Of a stretch of 64,000 nucleotides of DNA, positions 35,641 to 46,573 are shown piece by piece (the first letter of the stretch is position 1; every line of letters starts with the position of its first letter). The stretch lies in assembly GCA_016508695.1 (NCBI GenBank), contig VNKQ01000005.1, forward strand, positions 1,116,001 through 1,180,000, read 5' to 3'. This DNA comes from Hyphodiscus hymeniophilus (taxonomy: Eukaryota; Ascomycota; Leotiomycetes; Helotiales; Hyphodiscaceae). The position numbers were made by a program, and so were the translations under genes. The notes under the pieces were generated by a model. The model was not told where the DNA came from. It did not search any database and saw only the letters and a program-made list of their open reading frames with translations.

Positions 35641-36921
35641 ATGGCTAGACAACGCGGTACCGGCAGAGACGATCTCTCAATCGACTTCGTATCCGGGAAA
35701 AACAACCCAGATCCTACCAAGATGCCTATCGAACAACAAGACTGCGCGGCAGTCCTCGATGACTGGGTGAATCGAGTCGCCAACTTACCTAATGAGATCG
35801 CCTTCATGCAAGAAGAGATTGCCGAGAAGGATAAAGAGATGCATGGCCTCCTTGTGGAAATCAATACCATGGATCGCAAGATCCAGGGCTGGGTTCAAAA
35901 GACTCCGAACGCTCCCTACCCAAGAGAGGAAGAATATTCCAAGAAGATCAAAGCAAAGTACGACAAGATAGAGCTTCTGCAAGCCGAGAAGATTGCCTTG
36001 GCTAGGAAAACAGAGAGGGTCATCGACAAACACACTACGCATCTTGACATGCAGATTAAACAATTGCAGGATCGAGGAGAGTTCCCTACCGATCCTGACA
36101 TTCCATCACTACTCCGCCCACAAATTCAAGCTCGTCCAGCTCGTCCCGAACCGACTGTTGCGGCAATACCTCTCAATACACCTAACTACCCCGCCGGCGT
36201 ACCTCCTCGACACCCTAATCAACATCCCATGAAACCGCTGCCCGCACAAGTCCAAAGCCACCACGTATCTGGCGGAACTTCTTCCGCACCAGCAAGTCCT
36301 GCCGGGCTGTTGAAAGAGCAAAGTCGACAACGCGATGCTGCCATGGCTGCACAAGCCATAAAGCGACAGAAGTTGACGGGAGGCGTGGGGATTACTACAA
36401 ACTCAAGCGGTCTTGTACGGCACTCATCACTCACTCCAGGTACACCAAGAGCTGGTACTCCGTCTGGAGGCAGAGCTGGAAGCGCAGGTCCGCGGGCATC
36501 ACAGAAGGGGCTCCCACATAAGAAGGTTGCCCCACAAGGAAGCAAACAAAGTGGCGTTCCTAGAAAGAGTAAGCCCGGCAAATCCAACCTCAGTCGAGTC
36601 AAGCGTACAGGAAATAAGCATTCTTCAAATGACAGCGACCTTAGTGATGGCGAATCTGGATCTGGGGAGGACGATGATGAGGCAGTCACTCCACCGGCGA
36701 ACAATGCAGACGGAGATGATGATATGATTGATATCGATGATGATGAAGGTGGAGACGACAAGAAATACTGCACATGTCAGAACGTTAGTTTTGGCGATAT
36801 GGTGGCATGCGACAATGAGAGCTGTCCCTACGAATGGTTTCATTGGAGCTGTGTTGGCCTAAAGAGCGAGCCAGTGGGTACATGGATTTGTCCTGTCTGC
36901 ACGAAGAACATGAAGAAATAG
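35641..36921 (+). CDS. ING-family PHD-finger chromatin protein (Yng2/Pho23-like)
   Basis: A single exon of 426 aa. Residues about 30-135 form the ING N-terminal helical domain (LDDWVNRVANLPNEIAFMQE ... KYDKIELLQAEKIALARKT). A long low-complexity, basic then acidic linker follows. The C-terminal PHD finger starts YCTCQNVSFGDMVACDN and continues YEWFHWSCVGL and GTWICPVC (C4HC3). ING PHD fingers read H3K4me3 and recruit acetyltransferase (NuA4/NuA3) or deacetylase (Rpd3L) complexes. The QNVSFGDMVACD wording is closer to yeast Yng2 than to Pho23, which is a weak guide. ATG 35641 directly precedes MARQRGTGRDD; the frame upstream is open but lacks ATG. Confidence 0.9.
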   Translation: MARQRGTGRDDLSIDFVSGKNNPDPTKMPIEQQDCAAVLDDWVNRVANLPNEIAFMQEEIAEKDKEMHGLLVEINTMDRKIQGWVQKTPNAPYPREEEYSKKIKAKYDKIELLQAEKIALARKTERVIDKHTTHLDMQIKQLQDRGEFPTDPDIPSLLRPQIQARPARPEPTVAAIPLNTPNYPAGVPPRHPNQHPMKPLPAQVQSHHVSGGTSSAPASPAGLLKEQSRQRDAAMAAQAIKRQKLTGGVGITTNSSGLVRHSSLTPGTPRAGTPSGGRAGSAGPRASQKGLPHKKVAPQGSKQSGVPRKSKPGKSNLSRVKRTGNKHSSNDSDLSDGESGSGEDDDEAVTPPANNADGDDDMIDIDDDEGGDDKKYCTCQNVSFGDMVACDNESCPYEWFHWSCVGLKSEPVGTWICPVCTKNMKK

Positions 36922-37410
36922 AAAATAGGCTGGATTGGAAAGGTTTTGAATTAGCAAGGCGTTGCACGGAAAGGTGGAATCGGTTAAGGATGAATGGTCT
37001 AGGAGCGATTTAAAGCAACATGCTGGCGTTTCTCACACATGTAAAGCTTATATAGTCTTTGTCTATAGCTCGTATCATATGTTATTGACCGAGACCTTAG
37101 ATTATATATCTGAAAATTGCCTGCGATGATGCTCGGCATGAGGACAGTGGAAGACGAGTCGGCTGCCGCACGTGATCGTAGAAAACCCGCTACCAATCTC
37201 GGCGAAGCGATCAACTTGTCTTCCTTCGAAAGGTCAACCCAACTCCAAATAATAGCAGCGCATCTACCAATTCCTGGCCTCCGTCCCCTTTTTGAGGCAT
37301 GTTGTTTAGCTAATTTGAAGTTTCATTCCGCTTTGTTTCTCCTTTTGAATCTGGAATCACACTTCCCATTCTCTGCTCCCAATACCATTATACCTCCCGC
37401 ATTCTACAGT
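36922..37410. other. Intergenic
   Basis: The frame of the next gene is open upstream from 37117, but that stretch has UTR-like composition. No other feature. Confidence 0.45.
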
Positions 37411-38580
37411 ATGAAAGCTCCTCGATTTCTTCCGAGGCTTAGCTTCTCTCAAGTCCCAAAGCCTCGCAAATCTTCAAAATTGTCGACCCATTCAAAAGAA
37501 AAGATCTTTTGGCCAAACCTTAAGAACTCTTGGGACCTCCAACGAGATTTGAGACAGCCTCCCGCCAAGATTTCGGTCCGAAATCTCCAAGCTATCCTCC
37601 GAGTTGGAAGGGATGCTTGGGGACGTGAAGGACAGGTTCAACCAGTTTTGATATCAGCCACGGTTTCACTTCGACAACCTTTCGATACTGCTTCTGTCCA
37701 AGACGAGGTCACCCAAAGTACAATCAATTATGGAACTTTAAGCATAGCTATCTTGGAAGCTGCCCATAAATTCCATGATAGAGGAAGCGCGCCCACGATT
37801 GATGGAAGTCTATCCACTGTCAGCGACCTTATCAGCACCATCGAACAAAGGATCGCTCCCAAGGTAGGGGAGGCTCCCGATGCCCTAATTCAGAGGTCCT
37901 TGGTCAGTTCACTAGAGCTTGAAATTACGCTGCCCAAGGCTCTACTGAATAGTACTACGGGAGTCAGCCGTACCAGCGCCACCTTGTTTGATGCATTGAA
38001 CGAGCAGGAGTATCGGGGAATGAGTGTTGTGCTTCGCGATCTTCGAGTCTCAACTCTCATCGGTCTAAATCCAAACGAAAGACTGGCAAAACAGCTTGTG
38101 ATCGCTAACATTGAGCTGGATCTCTGGGTTACGAAGCAAGATATCTATAATGAGCTGGAGCAGATTGTAGTCAAGGTAAGTCAAATCTGTTTTCGGTTTG
38201 GCTCCCACGGTTGACTAATATGCTATCATCAGACAATGGAAGAGTCTTCATTCCAGACACTGGAATCTCTCGCATCCCATCTGGCTTGGAAGATCTCACG
38301 ATATATCGTTTACCCACACTTCGTCAAGCATTTTGAAGTCCGTGAAATGAATGACCCTTCTTTTCATTTCCCCTGCATAAAAATCGGCTTGTCAAAACCT
38401 ACCGCGGTCACCCTGGCAGACACACCTGTCGTCGAAATTTGTGTAGACTCGAGGGAGTTGTTTGCTCGTGCTCCACCTTGCGCGGTGAGCCTCCCCTTCC
38501 CACTGCAGGGCCCAGTGGAGGAGTGGATCAAGGAACATGATCCGGAGGGATCGAAGAAAAACCCTGTTCTCGGAGGTTGA
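37411..38580 (+). CDS. Tandem dihydroneopterin aldolase (FolB)-domain protein
   Basis: Exons 37411-38175 and 38233-38580; 370 aa. The N-terminus is basic and Ser/Pro-rich. Two FolB-like units follow. The first begins ISVRNLQAILRVGRDAWGRE and includes QSTINYGTLS; the second begins VVLRDLRVSTLIGLNPNERL and continues NIELDLWVTKQDIYNELEQI into exon 2. The tandem arrangement matches the N-terminal FolB part of fungal FOL1, but the HPPK and DHPS domains are absent, so this is a stand-alone protein. Dihydroneopterin aldolase makes 6-hydroxymethyl-dihydropterin for folate. I cannot confirm that all catalytic residues are kept, so the enzymatic role is an inference. Upstream in-frame ATGs exist from 37123, but 37411 is the most natural start. 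Confidence 0.82.
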
Positions 38581-39188
38581 AATTCCGGAATCGCGCGGAT
38601 CCTTTAGCACAGTGGCCACCCACTTCGCGTCCATATCGCTGCTTGGGAATAAACGTGAATGACCTCCATCTTCACTTCCACGGACCAATCATGCCTGCGA
38701 ATCACATTGTCCGAAGTGCCCTGTTCTAATCGTCATTTCGGTCATATCGGCGACAACGAGTTACATTACTGGCTGTATTGAGACAAACGACTAGGTTCAC
38801 ATCGACCCTTCGCTACATGGAGGTAGGATATATTCATAGCTTAAGCAAGGTATTTGTATTAGCTAGAACTGTCGGATGCATCGCGGGAGCACGCCTCGAG
38901 TTGTTAGATTTCTCTGCAACTCCCAAACGAAAGAAACGGCTCAAGAAGAACCCAATTTAACCTGCCCAACCGAGCTAGGCATGATAAAAGACACTTGAAA
39001 ACAGCTTTGTTGTGTTAACTTAATCATCTGGACCTAGATAGCTACATATGCAAAGATCAAAACCCCAATGCCCGAAACCAATTTTGCCAACTGAACCTCC
39101 AGACTCCGTGCTATGCCCTGAGAAGGCTGAAAGTACCTCCATATCCAGTCTCATGTTACAATCAAGCCACACACACCTAGCTACAACC
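38581..39188. other. Intergenic, convergent
   Basis: 3' flanks of the FolB gene and the Fmp42-like gene. No feature seen. Confidence 0.5.
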
Positions 39189-40943
39189 TCACAATCGCTC
39201 CGGACTCTGCGCACCAGGCATGACCGTCTCCCCCGCATACTCGGCTTCATGTTCCAACCCATCTCTCCTTATCTTATAGGAGCTGATCCCCACAAAAATA
39301 CACAAGGAAGCACCCACCAGCAGTGCGGTACCTAGGAGTATAAGATTGACGGGGATTGGATTATTATGGAAAACTTTGTGGCACAATGCATCCAATCCGC
39401 TTTGGCTGAAGTTGAAAAGTCCAGCTAGACAGATGATAAATCCATATACTGTACCAAAAGTTCGGAAGCCAAAGACCTTCGCAGCGTAGTCGGACACAGT
39501 GGTATAGTAAAATGGCCTATATAGCGTGAACAAGCACACATTGGCATAAGCTGCCCAAGTATATGGCAGGCAGCCTAGGACGCCGATGGCAGTGGCAATA
39601 GTGACCAGACCGGAGAGCACGAAGAGTGTGCTTGTATTATCTAGGACCAAACCGATGAAGGGAATCGAAAGAACACCTCCAAGCGGAAGCGCTACATCGA
39701 AAAACGTGTTTATCTCTACGGCTTTCTCGTATGAGCCGAGTATGTATTCGTATTGAGGGCGGATGGTAGCAACAAAGTAGTTGATGCGTGTCATTTGTAC
39801 GACGGTGAACAGCGTGATGAGGACGAACCATGGGGAGAAAACTTGTTCCTTTACGTTCTTGCCGTGCATAGCTCCCCAGACACCGGAGATTTTGTTCTTG
39901 CGCTCCTCTTGCTTCAAATGCTTGCCTCCTGATTTTGAGCCTAGCAGATCTGTGATCTCTGAGACGACGGATTGCTGGCGTTGTCTGCGTTCGTCGCGGA
40001 GGAGGGCGGTCGATTCGTCCATTTGGTCATCGAAAGCTTCGTCTGATTCTTCGACCTGCCGGACGAGCTCGCCGACTGTCTTGTAGGATGCTACAGGCAT
40101 GATAAAAATTTGCACCAGAAGAATAAGAGCTGGGACTACGAGGTAGCAGAGGAAGAAATATTTGGGCCAGAAGGTTCCATTGGTCCATTGGTAGATTATG
40201 CGGTAAATGAGGAATACGGCGCTAGAAGTATCGAATGCGCCTGTAAGGAGGGCTAGGATAAGTCCTGAATGCTTGGGGAAAGCATTGGAGAGTTGGAAAG
40301 AGGAAATGAAGACGAATGGTCCTCCAAGGGCAAGGAATAAATAGCCGGGGATGTATCCATCAAATGGCAATTGCCATGCGAAGGCAAAAAGTAGAGCTCC
40401 GATAGTGAGGAGCAAACTTCCTATTATACCGCATACTCGAGGCCCATAGTTGTCGAGGATTGCACCGATGGGCAGCGCAGCGACGTTCGTACCCACAGCT
40501 GCCACTGTGAACATGAAGTTAAGACGTACTTCCTGGTCATAGCAAACCCGAACCCCATCGTCGATCTCCTTTTTTGTACACAGGTTTCGATAGACTTGTT
40601 CGCGGATCAAGACGGGTTTGATTGCAGCATAGCCAAAAACAATTCCCGCTGCGAAGAGGCAGTAGATGACTGCTATGATAACTTGCACTGGGGGGTGGAA
40701 ATCGTTAGCAATTGGAGCTTCCAAGATCAACCCATTAAAGAAGAGGAAGCACACACAAATCCGCTTCGATCTCGGGATTTCAAAGGCCCCAACAGACTGC
40801 GCATGTTGAGGAGGAGCTGGCGGATCCCAGTCTCCTGGCAGAGGACTGAAGCTCAATTTCCGATCTCGTTGTGAGCCCACGGGCGAGCGCCCCCTCTCAG
40901 GAGACAGCTGCTCTACTGATGTAACTCTTTCGAATAGAGACAT
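39189..40943 (-). CDS. FMP42: MFS transporter, Fmp42/SLC43-like
   Basis: Exons 40943-40757 and 40687-39189; 561 aa. The N-terminus is polar and Ser/Pro/Arg-rich (MSLFERVTSVEQLSPERGRS). About 12 hydrophobic segments follow, including VIIAVIYCLFAAGIVFGYAA and GTNVAALPIGAILDNYGPRV (MFS loop 2-3 form), plus a charged central loop and a cytosolic tail. The layout fits yeast Fmp42 and the SLC43 group, some of which carry neutral amino acids. The intron at 40688-40756 is 69 nt with no stop, so it can be read through. I exclude it because it has GTGTGT, a perfect GCTAAC branch site and CAG, and removing it gives the expected SKRI-LQVIIAV join. Confidence 0.85.
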   Translation of the reverse strand: MSLFERVTSVEQLSPERGRSPVGSQRDRKLSFSPLPGDWDPPAPPQHAQSVGAFEIPRSKRICVCFLFFNGLILEAPIANDFHPPVQVIIAVIYCLFAAGIVFGYAAIKPVLIREQVYRNLCTKKEIDDGVRVCYDQEVRLNFMFTVAAVGTNVAALPIGAILDNYGPRVCGIIGSLLLTIGALLFAFAWQLPFDGYIPGYLFLALGGPFVFISSFQLSNAFPKHSGLILALLTGAFDTSSAVFLIYRIIYQWTNGTFWPKYFFLCYLVVPALILLVQIFIMPVASYKTVGELVRQVEESDEAFDDQMDESTALLRDERRQRQQSVVSEITDLLGSKSGGKHLKQEERKNKISGVWGAMHGKNVKEQVFSPWFVLITLFTVVQMTRINYFVATIRPQYEYILGSYEKAVEINTFFDVALPLGGVLSIPFIGLVLDNTSTLFVLSGLVTIATAIGVLGCLPYTWAAYANVCLFTLYRPFYYTTVSDYAAKVFGFRTFGTVYGFIICLAGLFNFSQSGLDALCHKVFHNNPIPVNLILLGTALLVGASLCIFVGISSYKIRRDGLEHEAEYAGETVMPGAQSPERL

Positions 40944-41854
40944 ATTCCTCTTGTCATCCACACTAGCAGGCGTCTAACTCGTAGGTAGAGTATAAAGATG
41001 GATATGGAAATGGGTTTGCCCTGATGGACTCGAGAATAGGTAGCTCTTCGCGGGGTAATGACGCAACGCCCGCTTAGAGAATTACACAGTGCAATTGGTG
41101 ATTGTGCCTGTGAAATATAGCCCCTCGCGTTCGATCAGGGGCCGGAAGGAATATATATATAGTAAAGGAGTAAGTAAGAGTGAAAGTATATCCTGATGAG
41201 AAAAAAGGGCAAAATGCTAATACATGAAGTCTGCTCTATCTTCACTAAAAAGCGGCTAGAAGAGATAAAGCTCATGCATTAGCGCCCTTTTGTTATCTCC
41301 ACAACTCGTGCACGGGAGCAGGGAAAATTTCTTATTTGTTTTTCGGACGGTTCCGAGAAGCTATTGGTCTCTTTGGTCGAGTTGAGTATAACATAGTGAT
41401 TGGTCGAGGGAAGAGAGAAGAGAAAATTTGGATAACCTGGAATGGCTGCAGGGCTTGGACTCTGCAGCTTTTAGAGAGCGGCGGCCGTGGCCGAACAGGC
41501 GATACGTCTCAGTAGAAGTGAAATATGGGAATCCATCAAGTCGAACGACTCAATTACACTCTGCAAGAAGGCACCAGGGATCTCTCTAGTATCAGAATCG
41601 CTTAATTTGATTGAGGCAGTTGAATATCTGCAAGAGGGCCTAAAAAGGCACCGGGAAGATTTCAAGCAAATACTATGCTCTATCAACTAACTCGCATAAA
41701 TAGGAGATGATTCGACATATATTGATTGTAAATCGGTAGAATGTTATTTGCTATGCTAGTTGCACTGGTATATTTCCTTTCCACAACGCCCTGTATACCT
41801 ACCACAAAATCGTGAAATCATCGCTTGAAATGTACCACCCGAGACTATCTCACC
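40944..41854. other. Intergenic with a possible decayed small ORF
   Basis: From ATG 41442 the frame reads nine codons, Phe, then TAG at 41472. It then stays open for 72 codons to 41690 with helical, protein-like composition (SESLNLIEAVEYLQEGLKRH). Either the TAG is the end of an intron (CTTTTAG fits an acceptor) or this is a broken gene. Elsewhere there is AT microsatellite sequence at about 41151-41160. Confidence 0.35.
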
Positions 41855-44523
41855 TCAGAAGTTGTCAAAGCTAGGTCCTCCACCAACCGAGTCCAGGAGA
41901 CCGTTGAAAAATGCATCATCGCTGAAATAGTTTCCTCCGAAATCACCAACTCCAAGTGTCATTCCCATCGCCTGCTCAAACCCGTCTCCCATCGTATAGC
42001 CCAGATCCATGCCCAGAGAAGGATCAATGTTACTTGTTGGCGTATTACCGAAACCGCCCGCCATGTTTTGGTTCATCAGCGCCGGATCGTAACTCGGATA
42101 CTGCTGCTGATTCCATCCGCCTGGTGTTGCCGGAACGGATGACGAGCTGCCTCCTTGATTATTGGTTGCAGCCTCGCTGAGGACGTGAAGGGGAGTGTTT
42201 GTGACATATCGTTGTTGATTTTGCTGTTGGTTCTCTGCATAAATACTTGGAGTGTCGGGTGTGAGGCCAGGAGCGTCTGCTGAAGTCGCAGGAGCCTGGT
42301 TGGGGTCTTCTGGTTGTGCCCCAGACTTGCGCTTTGATTGGCGATGGAACCAAGTTTTCAACATCACAAGTACCATGAGGAACTTTGAAGCAGGTCGAGA
42401 CTTTTCCTCCGCAGCTGCGGCTTTGAAGACCGCAACTAAGCCATCGAGGTAATGCTCGACTTTCATGTTGTCCTTGTTAATGACTTTTCCGAAGTCACTA
42501 TTGGGTGATATAGCAGCAAAGTACATCTTGATGAGAACCACTACTGCATAGGCAACTCGAACGAAGTGAGCTACTGGAAGACATCTAATAGTCTCAGCGT
42601 CGAGGGTGAGGAAGATCTCAAATATTCCATCAATAGACTCGAGGCAAGTTGAGAGGGCATCAACATGAGCTGGTGTGAGAGGTTCAGGCTGCTGCGAATC
42701 TCCATGCAGTGAGACCTCGCTGAACGGCGGCTTAAACTCATCAACATTATGATCGACGTGCATAGCAACCTCGTGCATGTAGAGATTGACAACATGCTTA
42801 GTCATCTTCAGTGTGGCTAAAGTAATGTCAGCAGGATATAAATGAGACTGGATAGACTTTGCTTACGTGAATCTATGTCTGTTGGAACTTGGGCACTCCA
42901 TTTCTCCAGATCTCTTTCAAATCCTTTGAGGGATAGTTGGACTCTGTGATCAGCAATGCTGACGGTTGCGACAGGATCGTCCATGGAGAATTGAGTTCCG
43001 ATTTCCTCTGCAATATGCTGACTACGTACCCACTGGCAAAGTACTTTGTCTGAGGGTGCAGCGTCAGGCGACGTCTCTAATATCTTGATGCAGTCGTCCA
43101 TAAATGGGTTCCAGCGAACAAGGTTTGGTCGACGTAGGCCCATCGACGCATTGCAGCACAGGAAATAACATGCCAACCATGCTCGTCTAGCTTCGATAGT
43201 TTCAGGGCCAGGATAAGGGGTCCTTCGCCAAGGGTGATCTCTCCATAGTCCCGCCGCAGACTTGGACTTGGAAGGTTTGGACTTCCGGCCCATACCAATA
43301 TCAATAGCCATAACAGCAGCAATGTGGATCAGTTGGTAGAACTTGAGTTCTTCAAAGTGCTCTGGAGGCCAGTACCATAGCGTGCTGACTTGAAGAGCTT
43401 GAATAAGTTCGAGTGTCTTTTCTCCCTTGCATATGATGCGCTCCGCAAATATGGCCATGACTTCTTTTGTCAACGACTTCTGCAATTGAGGATAATTCAT
43501 ACCACAAGATGCAGCAAGAATGGCGAGGAATAAGGTGGGTTTATTCTTGCGGACATCTGCTGCAGGGGTACCTGGAGGGAAGACAACGGCAGGCATGTGA
43601 GGAGCCATGAGTTCAACATAACACTCAAACATTCTGGTTGCCATCTCTACAGATACCATTCCACGATCAACAACATCTGCATACTCACTTGTGGTTTGTT
43701 GTTTTTGCTGGGAAAGCATAGTTGCCATGTAACCCATTTGTGATCCGGGGCCAGCATCGGCAGATTGTCTTGAATGAGTCGACCGAGTGTCAGACATTGA
43801 GTCACGGTGGTCCAAATGCTTTCTCTTCTGTCCTGCCATGACCATTGGGGGTGCCGTTGGCTTTCTCATGTCGAATTCAGCAGCCTTTGGATATCCCATC
43901 CATTCCCCTGACTGCGTAGGAGGTGCATCAGGGCGAGCTACATAAGGCGAAGCGAAGCCGTTGGTGACTTGCTGGTAAGGGTTGATGGTAGTACTACGCG
44001 CAACGTTCGTGTGATCCCCATTCTCGATACCACCACCAGGTTGGGGGGTCTTCAGAGCTGCCGTCAACGCATCAATCTTCTTCTCCAGCTCTGCCACTCG
44101 ACTGTCGGCCTTCTTCTGTCGTTTCCGACTTGGTGCAGTGACAACGCAGTTGCGGTTCGCTTTGTTGCATCGCTTGCAAGGGCCATCGGGGTTGGTCTGG
44201 TCGGGTTCGCAACGTACCTTGAGGCCTCGACAAGCTTCGCAAGCTCTTGGTCGCTTTGGATCGTTGGGGCCGTCATCTTGTTGGCCGTCACCTTCGTGGT
44301 CGGTCACATTGCTGGCAGACTGAGGAGTCTGGGGAAAGAGGTTTTGAGGTGATCCATCAGGAATGGGAGGATACTGAAGGACCTGGTGTTGATGCTGAGG
44401 AGCAGGTGCGATGGCCGCGTTTGTTATGTTTGGGGAGGGGATCGACAGAGCTGTCGGACGTTCGGAGAAGGCATTTGTTGCAGCAGCTGTATCTCTCAAT
44501 CTGGGATCAAGAAGGCTCGACAT
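41855..44523 (-). CDS. Zn2Cys6 transcription factor with fungal-specific TF domain
   Basis: Exons 44523-42867 and 42816-41855 (intron 42817-42866, GTAAGC...CTGAC...TTTAG, 50 nt); 872 aa. A Pro/Gln-rich N-terminus is followed by the zinc cluster RACEACRGLKVRCEPD...GPCKRCNKANRNC (C-X2-C-X6-C-X10-C-X2-C-X6-C). A coiled-coil dimerisation segment (RVAELEKKIDALTAALKT) comes next, then a large middle homology region and a Gln/Asn/Gly-rich, acidic C-terminus suited to activation (MGGFGN-, DFGGNYFSDD-type). It is a nuclear DNA-binding regulator; targets unknown. ATG 44523 (MSSLLDPRLRD) is chosen over an upstream frame extension of UTR-like composition. Divergent from the PSI-domain gene over 0.3 kb. 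Confidence 0.9.
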
Positions 44524-44843
44524 GATTGCTCGTGATGATTGAAAGGTCGGAAAGACGGCGTTTTCAGCCTTAGTCAAGGTGGAGCCACGATTGCCAAATA
44601 CGTAGTAGCGTGTTGAGTCTCGCTTGTCACGGGACCAACAGGAAAGGTGATCATGGTCGTAACCGTTCCAATTGTTTGAAAGTTTGGGATACTTCGAAGA
44701 TGGAGGTATTGATGGCCTCAACCGATCAAAACCAAGGTTTCACTGAACTCTCACCAATAGTTGATACGTCAAGTTTCTGATCCTAAAGGAGAGACAGTAA
44801 TTTTGGGCCCAGCTGATATCGGGACTTCCTCTCGAAATCCCCG
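44524..44843. promoter_or_regulatory. Divergent promoter, Zn2Cys6 / PSI-domain gene
   Basis: 320-bp spacer; no specific motif recognised. Confidence 0.4.
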
Positions 44844-45387
44844 ATGTCACTCCAAAAGCAAGACCAAACACCAGGCAACGGAACGTTCGACGAGATCTTG
44901 AAGTACTGCTGGAGCCAACAAGAATGCTGGGGCTGTTTGGATAGAAGTCCTTGCTCTTGGTGTCCTACCGCAAGTCCTCGGATCCTCCTCGACTCACCGA
45001 ATCACTAACAAATGCGCCCAGACATCTACTTGTATACCAAATAACGCATCAATCCAACTCCTTGCCCCTATCGGCAACCCCGATATATGTCCATTGTGGT
45101 CAGAAAGATGGGAGCTTAGGAGTCGGCCATTGGGATGTCACGTTTCGACCATCACATTCCTTACGTGTATCATTTCGGTACTGTCCACATTCTTGGTGAT
45201 CGGGGTTGCTTATGCGGGGTTTAGATTTGGGAGATGGGCTCGGAGAAAGTGGAAGAGTAAAGAGAAGGATTGGTGGATATTTTGGAAACATTACCAGCCG
45301 GGATGGTGGAGAGGATGGAGGCTGAGATTGGTTGATGTGAGAAGAAGTGAGGAGACAGAACGTAGTCCACTGCTTGCGGAGCCATGA
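44844..45387 (+). CDS. PSI (plexin-repeat)-like cysteine-rich single-pass membrane protein, GC-AG intron
   Basis: Exons 44844-44969 and 45022-45387; 163 aa. The N-terminal luminal part has the Cys/Trp pattern of a short PSI repeat (YCWSQQECWGCLDRSPCSWC, then TSTCIPN and PDICPLW). Next is a hydrophobic segment (STITFLTCIISVLSTFLVIG), then a basic cytosolic tail ending SPLLAEP. No N-terminal signal peptide is evident, so topology is inferred. The intron uses a GC donor (ACC|GCAAGT) with a CACTAAC branch site and CAG acceptor, 52 nt. Phase 0 on both sides and the continuing Cys pattern support it; no GT donor gives the right join. Function unknown. Confidence 0.72.
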
Positions 45388-45827
45388 CTGAGTCTTTCAC
45401 ATGAAAGAAAGAATTCTTCCTGAAATCGTTGGAAGGGGAATGACTCTGTGTTGTTAGAGTAAGCTCTTCCAAATCTATAATACAGCTTGCTGAGAGTCAT
45501 CAATCTCAAAAACATGTGAAGATGAACCTCGAAGCGTTATTGGTCGACTATTCAGGTACCAAAACAACAATGAAACCGGACTATCTCCAGAACTTTCGCA
45601 GAAACAAGCATTGACAAGCAACAGCGATTGATTACATAGTGATTCCGCACAATAAGACTCCCAGCATCCTCGCATTATGCCATCCCACTCTCTTTCCATG
45701 AGCACCGTATCTCGTAACTATCACAAACAGCACCATAAGCATCGTAAAGACAGTGTTGCTCGCAGTAACGAATCTCGATATCCCAAACACAGAATTTACC
45801 TCCTTCCATCAACTCTTTTGGCAGCGA
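45388..45827. other. Intergenic left of the solo LTR
   Basis: No gene or motif recognised. Confidence 0.5.
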
Positions 45828-45832
45828 GGCCG

Positions 45833-46048
45833 TGTTGAATGTGGTCATGTGACGTCATGTGACGAGACCACGTGCAAGGCCAACTAGCCTTCTTTTTATG
45901 TATATATACCAGAGCTTCCACGCTTCTTCTCTTTAAAATCTTTAATAAATCAATTAAAAAACTACTTACCTAAACGATTTATATACTTGTGACCGGAGCT
46001 AGTCTAGAAGTGACACTAGTCACGAGTGAGACACGCTACCGCTCAACA
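45833..46048 (+). mobile_element. Solo LTR (216 bp), probably Ty1/copia type, with 5-bp target duplication
   Basis: Starts TGTTGAATGTGG and ends GCTCAACA, so the termini TGTTGA/TCAACA are inverted copies. The 5-bp GGCCG occurs immediately before (45828-45832) and after (46049-46053), a perfect target-site duplication. Inside are a TATA-like run (45900-45910), A/T-rich sequence and a CATGTGACGTCATGTGAC direct repeat holding a CRE-like TGACGTCA. No gag or pol lies beside it, so it is a solo LTR left by LTR-LTR recombination. Orientation is taken from the TATA position. The perfect duplication suggests a fairly recent insertion. Confidence 0.88.
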
Positions 46049-46053
46049 GGCCG

Positions 46054-46573
46054 CACCTACTTTGTTCGGCGAAGAACTGTTTCCCGTTGATGGATTGTCA
46101 TTGAGTCCGAATCCAGTGCTTGTATTACGAGGATGGTGGGGAGTGTTACAGAGAAAATTATGGGGTGGGTGATAAATTGCGTCTTGAGAGTTCGTGGTTT
46201 GGAGGAGAAGGCGAAGCTTGAAGATTTGCAGCATACGAGCAGAATCTGGACAGATATTCACGGGACGGGGGATGGTGCTGGAAGAAGAGTTGTAATTGAA
46301 ACCATTACCAGATTTTACCATGGCGCTCATTTCTCTTCATCGACTGCAGCTTGACGGATAGTGACAGTTCAAGCTACGACTATAACTTCTCCTACACTTA
46401 TTCCACTGAATTTTGGAAGACATCGAAGGCAGTAACCGCGACCCCACTTATTACTGGTAGCGCATAAAACTTCAACATCACCAATCAAAAGACAGGCGTA
46501 GCGTGTACAGTTTTGCCTCCCTTTTATCCCTGTACACTGCTTGATCTTGACCTCTCCTCTTGCCTTCCTCTCC
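46054..46573. other. Intergenic right of the solo LTR
   Basis: The minus-strand frame 46330-46043 runs into the LTR but has no convincing composition. Nothing else. Confidence 0.45.

Noticed and set aside
41478..41560. tRNA-like start (GGCCGTGGCCGAAC...)
   Set aside because: No T-arm with GTTCRANNC and no acceptor-stem pairing; better explained as coding-like sequence.
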